A program made the position numbers and the translations under genes. From contig NZ_CP073653.1 of NCBI RefSeq assembly GCF_018223745.1, positions 2,818,001 through 2,882,000 of the forward strand: 64,000 bases of DNA. Direction: 5' to 3'. The notes beneath the pieces were generated by a model. That model did not search any database. It had not been told where the DNA came from and was given only the letters and a program-made list of their open reading frames with translations. This DNA is from Clostridium beijerinckii (GTDB lineage: Bacteria; Bacillota; Clostridia; Clostridiales; Clostridiaceae). Below, piece by piece: positions 43,238 to 52,731 of this stretch (positions within the stretch are counted from its first letter, which is position 1; every line of letters starts with the position of its first letter).

Positions 43238-43636
43238 GTACTTAAATAAATATTAATTTTTAAATAAAATGATCATTGAAATATTTGAAATAGTTAGTAA
43301 TTTAATCAATAATTTTGAAATATATCTATTTATAGAAAATCAAATAATTATAAATTTTAAGCAATTTTTCTAAATATACTTATATATTTGATTTATAGAA
43401 TCATAAGTAATAGAATAGCAATATAAATTGCTAAATATATACAATTGATTATTTAATCTAAAATATTATTTATGCTAAATTGTATGCAAATTAATTTCGC
43501 ATTGCTGTATGAGAAAAAAGCAACTTAAATATATTAAAAATATGAGTAAATATACCAATTTCGTATTGATTATTATAGACAATAATGATATTCTTAATTA
43601 TATGATAAATAATTTCATTTAGGAGGTGTCATTATT

Positions 43637-43861
43637 ATGAGTATTTGCAGTTTAAATCCGGGGGAGAAAGGAATAATTTCATCTATTAAAGGAGATTCAA
43701 AATTAGTTAAGAGATTATTTGCGTTAGGATGCATCGAAGGAACTGAGGTTGAACTTAGGAGAACAGCGCCACTTGGTGATCCAATTATTATAAATTTTAG
43801 AGGTTTTGATTTAGCTATTAGAAAAAAGGATGCTAAGAATATACTATTAAAAAAATTATAA
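43637..43861 (+). CDS. feoA: Ferrous iron transport protein A
   Basis: 74 residues forming an SH3-like domain. Leu-Phe-Ala-Leu-Gly-Cys-Ile-Glu-Gly-Thr-Glu-Val and Pro-Leu-Gly-Asp-Pro are the family core. It is a cytoplasmic partner of FeoB. AGGAGGTG upstream. It lies 53 bases before feoB. Confidence 0.93.
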   Translation: MSICSLNPGEKGIISSIKGDSKLVKRLFALGCIEGTEVELRRTAPLGDPIIINFRGFDLAIRKKDAKNILLKKL

Positions 43862-43914
43862 TAATTTGGGCTTAAATATTTTAATTATTAGCAAAATAGG
43901 GGAGACTTAAATAA

Positions 43915-45723
43915 ATGATAAACGTAGCTTTACTTGGTAATCCTAATGTAGGAAAAACTACATTATATAATTTACTCACTGGCTCTAATCAGTATGTTGG
44001 TAATTGGCCAGGTGTAACTGTAGATAAAAAAGAGGGTTTTCTTTTTGAAAGTATAAAAATTGTTGACTTGCCTGGAATATATGCAATGGACACTTTCTCA
44101 AATGAAGAAAAAGTGTCCAAGCAATTTTTAGAAGAAGGTGATGTTGATTTAATATTAAATATTGTTGATGCATCTAATCTAAATAGAAATTTATATCTTA
44201 CAACTCAACTTAAACAATTTAATAAACCCATAATATTAGCCTTAAATATGATTGATGTTTGTGAAAATAAAGGAATTGTTATTGATTATGATAAGTTGTC
44301 TAAAGAACTAGATGTTGAAGTAATTCCAATTATTGCAGGAAAAAATATAGGAGTAGATAAAGTTAAGGAAAGACTTAAAGAAGGAAACTTTACTAAACCA
44401 TTGAATCATAGAAAGTTTGATTTTTCATCTGAAAAAGAAGCGTATAAATTTATAGAAAATGTATTAAAATCGTGTGTGGCAATAAAGGAAAACCTGCAAG
44501 AAAGTGTTACTGAGAAACTTGATAAGTTTGTTCTACATCCAGTTCTAGCATACCCTATTTTTCTTTTACTTATGGCTTTAATGTTTCAGTTGACGTTTTC
44601 TTGGGTTGGACAACCGATTTCGGATTTCTTAGATGACCTTTTAAATAATATTATTATACCGACTGCTCACCAACTATTATCCAATTCTTCTGATTGGTTT
44701 AGTTCTCTAATTGTAGATGGTATTATTTCAGGTGTTGGAGGAATTATAGTGTTGCTTCCAATAATATTAGTATTATTTATATGTATAACTATTTTGGAAG
44801 ATAGCGGCTATATGGCTAGAGTCGCATTTATGATGGATAAATTGATGAGAAAGATGGGGCTTTCTGGAAAAGCTTTTATTCCTATGATAATAGGTTTTGG
44901 ATGTACAGTTCCAGCAATTATGACTGCTAGAACTTTAGAAAGTGAAAAAGATAGAAAACTTACAGCATTGCTAGTTCCATTTATGTCATGTAACGCTAGA
45001 CTTCCAGTTTATACTGTATTCGCGGCTGTATTCTTTGAATCTCATAGAGGATTAGTGGTATCTTCACTATATTTACTTGGAGTCTTAGTAGCATTTTTGC
45101 TTGGTATTTTATTCAAAAATACATATTTCAAAAAAGATGAAGAACCTTTTATAATTGAAATTCCTGAGTATAAGATGCCTAAAATATCATCTATATATAA
45201 ACAAACATTAGATAAAGCTAGCGGTTTTTTACAAAAAGCTGCAACTATTATTTTTGCAATGAGCGTAGTAGTATGGTTTTTATCTAACTTTAATCTTCAT
45301 GGTATGGTGAATCAAGTTGATGATAGTATATTAGCATCAATAGGCAATGTTCTCGCACCAGTTTTTAAACCTTTAGGTTTTGGTAATTGGCAATCCGCAG
45401 TATCATTACTTTCAGGACTATTAGCTAAAGAATCAGTTTTAGCTTCTATGCAAGTAATTTTTGCAGGGGATTTATCGGTGATTTTACCAATTCATTTCAC
45501 TAATATTTCTGCATATGCATTTTTAGTTTTTATACTACTATATACTCCATGTATATCAACAATTGGTACGATGCAAAAAGAATATGGAAATAAATTAACT
45601 TTGTTTTCAATTTTCTTTCAGTTAATTGTCGCATGGATTGCTTCTTTCTTAGTATTTAATTTGGGTGGTTTTCTTTATAACCTTGTGCATTTATTTTTAA
45701 AAATGAATAGTTTGTTTTTTTAA
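43915..45723 (+). CDS. feoB: Ferrous iron transporter B
   Basis: 602 residues. The N-terminal G domain has Gly-Asn-Pro-Asn-Val-Gly-Lys-Thr-Thr (G1), Asp-Leu-Pro-Gly (G3) and Asn-Met-Ile-Asp (G4). A helical guanine-dissociation inhibitor region and the membrane part follow, with two Gate repeats and conserved Cys at Phe-Gly-Cys-Thr-Val-Pro and Phe-Met-Ser-Cys-Asn-Ala-Arg. It imports Fe2+ and is shorter than E. coli FeoB (773) because loops and the C-terminal tail are reduced, as usual in clostridia. Confidence 0.95.
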   Translation: MINVALLGNPNVGKTTLYNLLTGSNQYVGNWPGVTVDKKEGFLFESIKIVDLPGIYAMDTFSNEEKVSKQFLEEGDVDLILNIVDASNLNRNLYLTTQLKQFNKPIILALNMIDVCENKGIVIDYDKLSKELDVEVIPIIAGKNIGVDKVKERLKEGNFTKPLNHRKFDFSSEKEAYKFIENVLKSCVAIKENLQESVTEKLDKFVLHPVLAYPIFLLLMALMFQLTFSWVGQPISDFLDDLLNNIIIPTAHQLLSNSSDWFSSLIVDGIISGVGGIIVLLPIILVLFICITILEDSGYMARVAFMMDKLMRKMGLSGKAFIPMIIGFGCTVPAIMTARTLESEKDRKLTALLVPFMSCNARLPVYTVFAAVFFESHRGLVVSSLYLLGVLVAFLLGILFKNTYFKKDEEPFIIEIPEYKMPKISSIYKQTLDKASGFLQKAATIIFAMSVVVWFLSNFNLHGMVNQVDDSILASIGNVLAPVFKPLGFGNWQSAVSLLSGLLAKESVLASMQVIFAGDLSVILPIHFTNISAYAFLVFILLYTPCISTIGTMQKEYGNKLTLFSIFFQLIVAWIASFLVFNLGGFLYNLVHLFLKMNSLFF

Positions 45724-45801
45724 TAATTGTTAAGAATATGATTAAGTATCATTATCAAGACTTAAATCATACTTTTATAATAGCAGGTAGGTGAAGCTTA
45801 A

Positions 45802-45990
45802 ATGATAGAAATATTAATCACGATTATAATAATTTCTTTTGCTGGATTTATAATCTTTAAATCTTTTAAGAATTCTTCAAAAGGAAAATGCAACTGTGGA
45901 TGTAAGGGTTGTAAATCTGAGAAAATCTGTTCAGACAAAAGTAATACAGGTATAAAAATTGTTCAAACAAATAAGCCTAATAATGAATAA
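45802..45990 (+). CDS. FeoB-associated Cys-rich membrane protein
   Basis: 62 residues: one N-terminal membrane span followed by Lys-Cys-Asn-Cys-Gly-Cys-Lys-Gly-Cys and a further Cys, then a polar tail. This layout is the small protein often encoded after feoB in Firmicutes, possibly an iron-sulfur or metal-binding stand-in for FeoC. It lies 78 bases after feoB and before a terminator. Confidence 0.85.
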   Translation: MIEILITIIIISFAGFIIFKSFKNSSKGKCNCGCKGCKSEKICSDKSNTGIKIVQTNKPNNE

Positions 45991-46015
45991 TAAAAAATAT
46001 TAAATATATTAACTT

Positions 46016-46052
46016 ATCCACTAAAAGCATAGCGTTTTAGTGGATTTTTCTT
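46016..46052 (+). terminator. Rho-independent terminator of the feo operon
   Basis: ATCCACTAAAA pairs with TTTTAGTGGAT around GCATAGCG and is followed by TTTTC. Confidence 0.88.
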
Positions 46053-46140
46053 TAAACTATAAAATGATTTATAGTATAATAACAAAATGAAGAAATTTAA
46101 ACCTAAGATAAAATAAGAAACCGAAAGTAGGAATTAAAAA

Positions 46141-46662
46141 ATGAATTACAAAACACATATAAATGGTGGAATACTAGTAGGATTGTATACGAATTGCCAA
46201 TTGGCAAATATGCCACTTATGTCTACGGCAGTATTACTTGGAGGAGCTTTTGTTGGTAGTATATTCCCAGATATAGATCATGGAAATAGTTATATTGGGA
46301 AAAAAACTAAAGGGGTATCAAAAGCAATAAATAAATTGGCTGGTCATAGAAAGTTATTTCATGCGCCACTTGTATATTTGTTTTTATATTCGACTGCCAT
46401 TGGTATGTTTACAGATAAGCTTATGTTAATTGGAATAAAGGGGATATTCTTAGGAATATTTTCTCATTTAGTTCTAGATAGCCTAACGATTGGAGGATTG
46501 CCATGGTTTTACCCGTTTAGTAAAAAGAGGTTTTCTATTTGTATGATAAAGACAAATAGTAAAATTGAGGATATATTATGTGGAATGCTTATATGTATTA
46601 ATATAGTAATGCTACTTGACATGCTTCACATAACCTCAATATTTACATTCACTCATAGATAA
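46141..46662 (+). CDS. Membrane-bound metal-dependent hydrolase (YdjM/DUF457)
   Basis: 173 residues with four spans. His-Ile-Asn-Gly-Gly at the N-terminus, Phe-Pro-Asp-Ile-Asp-His and Gly-His-Arg-Lys-Leu-Phe-His carry the metal-ligand His and Asp residues of the YdjM family. In other bacteria the gene is often SOS-regulated; no LexA box was recognised. Substrate unknown. A TATAAT at 46075-46080 may be its -10 box. Confidence 0.88.
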   Translation: MNYKTHINGGILVGLYTNCQLANMPLMSTAVLLGGAFVGSIFPDIDHGNSYIGKKTKGVSKAINKLAGHRKLFHAPLVYLFLYSTAIGMFTDKLMLIGIKGIFLGIFSHLVLDSLTIGGLPWFYPFSKKRFSICMIKTNSKIEDILCGMLICINIVMLLDMLHITSIFTFTHR

Positions 46663-46670
46663 AATATAAA

Positions 46671-46779
46671 AAAATCGCAGGCGACTGTGGAGCTGAAGAT
46701 TTTTTTCACGCATCTGCCTTTTCGAACGCATGTGAGAAAAATTTGGCAGGCGAATATGATTTGTTTTTTATTCTTTTAT
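46671..46779 (-). repeat. Dispersed intergenic repeat, copy C (long form, inverted)
   Basis: The reverse complement matches copy A (1906-2022) over nearly its full length. It includes both CGCCTGC direct repeats, CTCACATGCGTTCGAAAAGG and GCTCCACAG, with only scattered differences. It lies just after the YdjM stop codon. Confidence 0.85.
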
Positions 46780-46852
46780 AGTTATTAACCCTAGTAAAAT
46801 ATACTACTATAAAGTTATCAACAGATTTAATTGCATTATAATTCCCTAAAGA

Positions 46853-46900
46853 ATAAAAATATCCTAAAGATTGATTAGTAAATCTTTAGGATATTTTTAT
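46853..46900. terminator. Bidirectional terminator
   Basis: AAAAATATCCTAAAGATT pairs perfectly with AATCTTTAGGATATTTTT around a short loop, serving the convergent YdjM-like and DUF1189 genes. Confidence 0.88.
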
Positions 46901-46965
46901 AAGGTGCATTATGTTGGAAACAACAAGTAGCATATTTTAAGTATTTAATAGCATATGATATAATT

Positions 46966-47925
46966 TTACTTCATAAAATTCAATTCAGATTTATCACTAT
47001 TTTTAATTTCTCTTATAGCCAAGCTACAATAGATTAATGTAATAATGGAGAATATAAGGAAAAATTCTGGCATTATTATTCCAGCAACATGTATTAAGGC
47101 TTCAAGTAAAAGAGGTAAAGTCATCGCATAGAAACTTAAAGTACAAGCTCTAGAGTATTTTAGTTTTACTCCCATAAATGAACCTATAGAAACAGCAAAT
47201 GGACCAAATATTAAGAATCCTAAAATCAAATTAGTAATAAAGGAATTAATAGGATTAACAACAAAAAAAACTATCGGTGTAAGTATTTTAATTATGGAAA
47301 GATAGTATCCTGAATTTTCGTTATTAATATTTATACTTGAAAAATCAGAAAAGTTGATAGTTCCAACTGTTCTATAATCTTTTCTAAGATATATGTTATT
47401 AGAATCAAGAAACACAGCATCTTTGTAAGAATTTAGAATATTTTTGTCAATTTTACCTTTAGTATCAATAATAAAAGTATAATAATTTGATTGATCAGTA
47501 CTTACGCTTAGCATTGAGTCATCGATACTAAAAGTTGAGGAATCATTTTCAAGGTTGTCCTGAATGCTTATGGCATCAGAGTCAAGTGAATTTACTGTAT
47601 TTATGTTTCCAATAAAACTTGATATTAAATAAAATAGAAAATCACCTTCATGTTTATTGTAAATAGTTTCATCTGAATCAACAGATAATACGCCATTCTT
47701 AAATTCAAAATTTGGTGCATTATTTGAAAGATCATTTTGTACTACCGATATTTCGCTAGCAATCATATTTATTTCCTTAACATTAGTTATTACTGAAAAT
47801 AGTAATGTAACAAGAAAAACATATAATATTGACTTTCTAAGCCCTTGTGCTAAGAATTCGCTGTATGCTTCAAAATTAAAGAAACTATAAGCGAATTTAT
47901 CTTTAAATCCCATTATTTTTTTCAA
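46966..47925 (-). CDS. DUF1189 membrane protein
   Basis: 319 residues. It starts with Phe-Lys-Asp-Lys-Phe, then one span near residues 30-50, a roughly 160-residue extracytoplasmic domain rich in Asp, Ser and Asn, and four more spans near the C-terminus. The organisation matches DUF1189, membrane proteins of unknown function in Firmicutes. Ribosome site is AGGAGG. It is a single gene. Confidence 0.82.
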   Translation of the reverse strand: MKKIMGFKDKFAYSFFNFEAYSEFLAQGLRKSILYVFLVTLLFSVITNVKEINMIASEISVVQNDLSNNAPNFEFKNGVLSVDSDETIYNKHEGDFLFYLISSFIGNINTVNSLDSDAISIQDNLENDSSTFSIDDSMLSVSTDQSNYYTFIIDTKGKIDKNILNSYKDAVFLDSNNIYLRKDYRTVGTINFSDFSSININNENSGYYLSIIKILTPIVFFVVNPINSFITNLILGFLIFGPFAVSIGSFMGVKLKYSRACTLSFYAMTLPLLLEALIHVAGIIMPEFFLIFSIITLIYCSLAIREIKNSDKSELNFMK

Positions 47926-48010
47926 AAAAAGACCTCCTAAAAGAAAAGTTAGATAAATTTAACTGATTCTTGATAATTATAACACATTGGATAAAAATAC
48001 AATAGAAAGT

Positions 48011-48039
48011 TTGCATAATTAAATGAAATATGTTATCAT
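48011..48039 (+). promoter_or_regulatory. Promoter of the queuosine precursor operon
   Basis: TTGCAT (48011-48016), 17-base spacer, TATCAT (48034-48039), about 35 bases before the preQ1 aptamer. Confidence 0.65.
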
Positions 48040-48075
48040 TACCAATATCAAAAAAATTTATGAAAAATTAAATAC

Positions 48076-48117
48076 GGACAGTTCATTAAGACCATCCTGT
48101 CATTAAAAAAAACTAGG
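48076..48117 (+). ncRNA. preQ1-I riboswitch aptamer
   Basis: GACAG/CTGTC forms the P1 stem with a TTCATTAAG loop and an ACCATC segment, followed by an A-rich tail ending AAACTAGG. This H-type pseudoknot layout fits preQ1 class I. It lies directly upstream of queD and the other preQ1 synthesis genes, the expected target. Confidence 0.85.
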
Positions 48118-48144
48118 CATTTTAATTTTGAATTATTTTAATTT

Positions 48145-48196
48145 AAGATTAATTTTGTTGCGCTAGTTTTAGATGTTACAAAATTAATCTTTTTTA
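48145..48196 (+). terminator. Expression-platform terminator of the preQ1 riboswitch
   Basis: AAGATTAATTTTGT pairs perfectly with ACAAAATTAATCTT and is followed by TTTTAT. The loop contains CTAGTTTT, complementary to AAAACTAG at the 3' end of the aptamer, which suggests a competing pairing when preQ1 is absent. Confidence 0.82.
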
Positions 48197-48279
48197 TATT
48201 TAAATGGAAAGTTAATTTATGGATAAGCCTTATAAAACTGATTTCGAAAATTTTATAGAAATTATGTGAGGAGAAAAAT

Positions 48280-48708
48280 ATGTTTAAAATAAAAAGTGAA
48301 GTACAATTTGATATGGCACATTATTTAAGTGGGTATGAAGGAAAATGTTCTAACATCCATGGCCATAGATATAAATTAATTGCAAAACTAAAATCTGAAA
48401 AGTTACATCAAGATGGTCAGCTTAGGGGAATGGTAGATGATTTCGGAAATTTTAAAAACATATTAAAAGAGATTGCAGAAACTTTTGACCATAAATTAAT
48501 TATTGAAAATAATGAAGATGGGAAAGCTTTGGTTAAGAATTTGGAAGAACTACAAAATAATTTCAACATTTATTTAGTTGACTATAGACCTACAGCAGAA
48601 GAAATGTCTAGAGATATTTTTAATAGATTAAAAGCTAAAGGATTGTCAGTGTGTGAAGTAGAATTATTTGAAACTCCTAATAATAGCTGCATTTATACAG
48701 AGGACTAA
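48280..48708 (+). CDS. queD: 6-carboxy-5,6,7,8-tetrahydropterin synthase
   Basis: 142 residues of the PTPS fold. Phe-Asp-Met-Ala-His-Tyr and Ile-His-Gly-His-Arg-Tyr supply the zinc His ligands; Cys in Gly-Lys-Cys-Ser-Asn is the catalytic Cys; Phe-Asp-His-Lys follows. It converts dihydroneopterin triphosphate to carboxytetrahydropterin in queuosine synthesis. First gene behind the preQ1 riboswitch; it ends 12 bases before queE. Confidence 0.94.
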   Translation: MFKIKSEVQFDMAHYLSGYEGKCSNIHGHRYKLIAKLKSEKLHQDGQLRGMVDDFGNFKNILKEIAETFDHKLIIENNEDGKALVKNLEELQNNFNIYLVDYRPTAEEMSRDIFNRLKAKGLSVCEVELFETPNNSCIYTED

Positions 48709-48720
48709 TGGAGGGAAATT

Positions 48721-49386
48721 ATGTTTAATATAATTGAAAAATTTTTATCAATAGATGGGGAAGGTCCTACTTCTGGTGAACTTGCAACATTTATAAGATT
48801 TCAAGGTTGTAACTTAAGATGTTCTTGGTGCGATACGACTTATTCATGGGATAAAGAAAATACTTCAGAAGTTCTAACTGCAGAAGAAATTTACAAGTAT
48901 ATAAAAGAAAATAAAGTTACTAATGTTACTTTAACAGGTGGAGAGCCACTTATTCAAAAAAATATATATGAATTACTAGAACTTTTGAACTCGGATGATA
49001 ACTTAAAAGTTCATATAGAAACAAATGGTGCTGTTAACATAGGACCTTTTAAAAATAAATTTATAAATAATATCAGCTATATTGTAGACTTTAAACTTCC
49101 TAGCAGTAATATGATGGATAGAATGGATTTCAACAATTTAAGTATTGTAGAATCCAATGATGTTTATAAATTTGTGATAGGAAGTAAGGAAGATTTACAA
49201 ATAGCATACGAAATAATATGTAAGCACAATTTAACATCAAAATGCTTTGTTTATTTGAGTCCAGTTTCGGGAAATATAGAAATGCAAGAAATTGTAGAAT
49301 TTATGAAAGATAAAAATTTGAATAAAGTAAGATTGCAAGTACAATTACATAAAATTATCTGGGATAAAAATGCACGCGGAGTTTAA
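48721..49386 (+). CDS. queE: 7-carboxy-7-deazaguanine synthase (radical SAM)
   Basis: 221 residues. The radical SAM cluster motif Cys-Asn-Leu-Arg-Cys-Ser-Trp-Cys has the CX3CX2C spacing and is followed by Asp-Thr. Gly-Gly-Glu-Pro-Leu binds SAM. It performs the ring contraction giving CDG. It sits between queD and folE in the operon. Confidence 0.94.
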   Translation: MFNIIEKFLSIDGEGPTSGELATFIRFQGCNLRCSWCDTTYSWDKENTSEVLTAEEIYKYIKENKVTNVTLTGGEPLIQKNIYELLELLNSDDNLKVHIETNGAVNIGPFKNKFINNISYIVDFKLPSSNMMDRMDFNNLSIVESNDVYKFVIGSKEDLQIAYEIICKHNLTSKCFVYLSPVSGNIEMQEIVEFMKDKNLNKVRLQVQLHKIIWDKNARGV

Positions 49387-49475
49387 TAATTGAGTGGTTA
49401 TTATATATAATATAGACTAGCTTATAGTAAATTTTATTTTTACAAAAGGTTTAGAAATACAAGGAGGTTTAAGTT

Positions 49476-50069
49476 ATGCCAAAGAAGATAGATACAAAAA
49501 AGATAGAGGAATGTATAAGAGAAATTATTGTTGCTTTAGGAGATGATCCTGATAGGGAAGGATTACTAGATACACCTAAAAGGGTATCAAAAATGTATGA
49601 AGAAGTTTTTCAAGGAATGACACTTTCAAACAGAGAAATAGCAGAAGCGTTTGGAACCACATTTGAGAATGAAGATTATGATTCAGAAACTCATAATAAT
49701 ATGGTTGTGGTTAAGGATATACCAATTCATAGTTATTGTGAACATCACTTAGCGCTTATGTATAATATGAAGGTTACAGTAGTATATATACCCAAAGATA
49801 AGATAATTGGTCTTAGTAAAATTTCAAGAATTGCAGATATGGTTGGGAGAAGACTTCAACTTCAAGAACGTATTGGAACAGATATAGCAGAAATAGTTTC
49901 TATGGTTACAAAAAGTAGTGATGTTGGTGTACTTATAACTGGAGAGCATGGATGTATGACTTCAAGAGGAATAAAAAAACCTGGAACATTGACTACAACA
50001 ACTACTTTTACAGGAAAATTTCAAACCAATGATTTATTAAGACAAGAAGCTTTACTAATTATGAAATAA
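49476..50069 (+). CDS. folE: GTP cyclohydrolase I
   Basis: 197 residues. Tyr-Cys-Glu-His-His and the later Glu-His-Gly-Cys-Met supply zinc ligands; Asp-Asp-Pro-Asp-Arg-Glu-Gly near the N-terminus and Arg-Leu-Gln-Leu-Gln-Glu-Arg are typical. It makes dihydroneopterin triphosphate, the QueD substrate and also the folate precursor. Its presence inside the que operon makes the pathway self-contained. AGGAGG upstream. Confidence 0.95.
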   Translation: MPKKIDTKKIEECIREIIVALGDDPDREGLLDTPKRVSKMYEEVFQGMTLSNREIAEAFGTTFENEDYDSETHNNMVVVKDIPIHSYCEHHLALMYNMKVTVVYIPKDKIIGLSKISRIADMVGRRLQLQERIGTDIAEIVSMVTKSSDVGVLITGEHGCMTSRGIKKPGTLTTTTTFTGKFQTNDLLRQEALLIMK

Positions 50070-50140
50070 GTAACGAACGAAGAAGCAGTAGTGATTTGGT
50101 ATATTTCTATTTAATTAATTTATTTTAGGAGGTTTTGAAT

Positions 50141-50794
50141 ATGAGTAATAAAGCAGTAGTTGTATTTAGTGGAGGACAAGATTCTACTACATGTCTATTT
50201 TGGGCATTAAAGGAATTCGATGAGGTTATAGCGGTAACTTTTGATTATAATCAAAAACATAGAAAAGAAATAGAGTGTGCAACTAGTATAGCAAAGGAGT
50301 TAGGAATAGAGCATCATATATTAGATATGGGGCTTCTTAATCAATTAGCCCCTAATGCGCTTACAAGAAATGATATAGAAATAAAAGCTGGAGAAAATGG
50401 TTCTCTTCCATCAACATTTGTTGAAGGTCGTAATATGCTATTCTTAACTTTTGCAGGAGTATTGGCCAAAGTAAAAGGCGCAAAACATATAGTAACAGGA
50501 GTGTGTGAGACTGATTTTAGTGGATACCCTGATTGCAGGGATATATTCATAAAATCTCTTAATGTAACTTTAAATTTAGCAATGGATTATAATTTTGTAG
50601 TTCATACCCCATTAATGTGGATAGATAAAGCTGAGACATGGAAGATGGCAGATGATTTTGGCAAGTTAGACTATATAAGAGAAAAGACTCTTACTTGCTA
50701 TAAAGGAATTGTTGGCGACGGTTGTGGAGAATGCCCTGCTTGTAAGCTTAGAAAAAATGGTTTAGATAAGTATTTAGAAAGTAAGAAAAATTAA
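50141..50794 (+). CDS. queC: 7-cyano-7-deazaguanine synthase
   Basis: 217 residues. The PP-loop Phe-Ser-Gly-Gly-Gln-Asp-Ser-Thr-Thr binds ATP, and Gly-Cys-Gly-Glu-Cys-Pro-Ala-Cys near the C-terminus gives the zinc site with the preceding Cys. It makes preQ0 from CDG and ammonia. A TTG six bases upstream is too close to the AGGAGG at 50127-50132; ATG 50141 fits. Confidence 0.94.
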
Positions 50795-50831
50795 AATATA
50801 AAATATAAAACGAATTTAAGGAGAAAGAACA

Positions 50832-51335
50832 ATGAGTGAAAGTGGAAGAAAATCAAAAGAACTTGAAGGGATAACATTGCTTGGAAATCAAGGAACAAAA
50901 TATGATTATGGATATACCCCTGAAGTATTAGAGGTTTTTGAAAATAAACACCCAGATAATGATTATTTTGTAAAATTTAATTGCCCTGAATTTACAAGTT
51001 TATGCCCAATTACAGGTCAGCCAGATTTTGCAACAATCTATATAAGTTATATACCAAACATAAAGATGGTAGAAAGTAAATCGCTAAAACTATATCTTTT
51101 TAGTTTTAGAAATCATGGAGATTTTCATGAAGATTGTATGAATATCATAATGAAAGACTTAATAAAACTTATGGATCCGAAATATATTGAAGTATGGGGA
51201 AAATTTACACCAAGAGGTGGTATAAGCATAGATCCTTATTGCAATTATGGAATGAAAGGAACTAAGTTTGAGGAAATGGCTAATTATAGAATGATGAATC
51301 ATGATATGTATCCTGAGAAAGTAGATAATAGATAA
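50832..51335 (+). CDS. queF: preQ0 reductase (NADPH-dependent 7-cyano-7-deazaguanine reductase)
   Basis: 167 residues, the single-domain YkvM type. The catalytic Cys lies in [10 protein letters not shown], and the signature Glu-Ser-Lys-Ser-Leu-Lys-Leu-Tyr is present, as is His-Glu-Asp-Cys. It reduces preQ0 to preQ1, the riboswitch ligand. Last gene of the operon. Confidence 0.94.
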   Translation: MSESGRKSKELEGITLLGNQGTKYDYGYTPEVLEVFENKHPDNDYFVKFNCPEFTSLCPITGQPDFATIYISYIPNIKMVESKSLKLYLFSFRNHGDFHEDCMNIIMKDLIKLMDPKYIEVWGKFTPRGGISIDPYCNYGMKGTKFEEMANYRMMNHDMYPEKVDNR

Positions 51336-51420
51336 TAACCTAATGTATTGCATAAATGATTTATGTTAATTAGCAAAGTAATGACTGCAATACATTTTTA
51401 TTAAGGAGCTGATATTTAAA

Positions 51421-52638
51421 TTGAGTAAAGTAATAGTTATAGGTGCAGGGCCCGCAGGAATGATGGCTGCTATACAAGCAGCAAAGAAACATGATGTAAT
51501 ATTATTAGATGGTAATGAAAGAATAGGTAAAAAGCTTTTTATTACTGGAAAAGGCAGATGTAATGTTACAAATGCAAAAGATATATCTGAGTTTTTTGAG
51601 TATATTCCAGGTAATCCTCATTTTCTTTATAGTTCATTATATAGTTTTACCAATAATGATACAATGAATTTTTTTGAAAACGAAGGAATTAAATTAAAAA
51701 TCGAAAGAGGAGACAGAGTTTTCCCAGAATCTGATAAGTCTTCAGATATAATAAGAGGATTATCAAACGCTTTAAGTAGAACTAATGTAAAAATAAGATT
51801 AAAGTCAAAGGTTACTAATATAGAATTTAAAAGTAATAGAATTATAGCAGTAGAAATTAATAATGAAGAACGATTATATGGAGATCATTTTATTTTTGCG
51901 ACAGGTGGTGCATCATATCCACTTACTGGTTCAAGAGGAGAAGGGCAAAAATTCGCAAGTGTGCTTGGCCATAATGTTACTCAATTAATGCCAGCTCTTG
52001 TTCCGATAGAAGTTGTTGATTCCAAAACAAAAGAATTGATGGGGCTGTCATTAAAAAATGTGGAAGTTATAATTAAAGAAAATGACAAGAAAGTAGTTTA
52101 TAAGAATTTTGGTGAAATGTTATTTACCCATTTTGGAGTTTCAGGGCCCCTTATATTAAGTGGAAGTAGATTTATAGAAAAAGGAAAAAGATATACTTTG
52201 CATATAGATTTAAAACCTGCATTAAATTTAGGAGAATTAGATAAACGTATCCAAAAGGATTTTAATAAATATTTAAATAAAGATTTCAAAAATTCTTTAG
52301 ACGAGTTATTACCACAAAAATTAATTCCCGTGATTATAAATAACTCAGGAATATTAGAAAATAAAAAAGTAAATGAAATAACGAGAGAGGAAAGAAAGAC
52401 TTTAGTAAATGCTATTAAGGATTTAAGCTTTGATATAAAAGGATTAAGACCTATAGATGAAGCAATTGTAACTTCAGGAGGTGTAGATATAAAAGAAATT
52501 GATCCGTCTACCATGAAGTCTAAAATAATAGAAAATCTTTCGTTTGCAGGAGAAGTTATGGATGTAGATGCTTTTACAGGTGGTTATAATGTACAAATAG
52601 CTTTTTCTACAGGATTTATAGCAGGAAGTAATATTTGA
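51421..52638 (+). CDS. HI0933/BaiN-like FAD-dependent oxidoreductase
   Basis: 405 residues. The N-terminal FAD-binding motif is Val-Ile-Gly-Ala-Gly-Pro-Ala-Gly, with Gly-Lys-Lys-Leu-Phe-Ile-Thr-Gly-Lys-Gly-Arg-Cys-Asn typical of HI0933. A C-terminal Gly-Glu-Val-Met-Asp-Val-Asp and Gly-Gly-Tyr-Asn segment is the second flavin contact. One member, BaiN, is reported to reduce bile acids; general function is unknown. TTG start at 51421 with AAGGAG upstream. Confidence 0.9.
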   Translation: MSKVIVIGAGPAGMMAAIQAAKKHDVILLDGNERIGKKLFITGKGRCNVTNAKDISEFFEYIPGNPHFLYSSLYSFTNNDTMNFFENEGIKLKIERGDRVFPESDKSSDIIRGLSNALSRTNVKIRLKSKVTNIEFKSNRIIAVEINNEERLYGDHFIFATGGASYPLTGSRGEGQKFASVLGHNVTQLMPALVPIEVVDSKTKELMGLSLKNVEVIIKENDKKVVYKNFGEMLFTHFGVSGPLILSGSRFIEKGKRYTLHIDLKPALNLGELDKRIQKDFNKYLNKDFKNSLDELLPQKLIPVIINNSGILENKKVNEITREERKTLVNAIKDLSFDIKGLRPIDEAIVTSGGVDIKEIDPSTMKSKIIENLSFAGEVMDVDAFTGGYNVQIAFSTGFIAGSNI

Positions 52639-52731
52639 TATAAAAAAATATTTCCTTGTTTGGAAAGGTAAAAAATTATATAATCTTAATGAAGGCATAA
52701 ATTTATAGGATTTGGAAATGAGGAGAAAGTT

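Noticed and set aside
43550-43600. Fur box upstream of feoA
   Set aside because: Only loose ATTATT/AATAAT symmetry is present, which is expected by chance in this AT-rich region.
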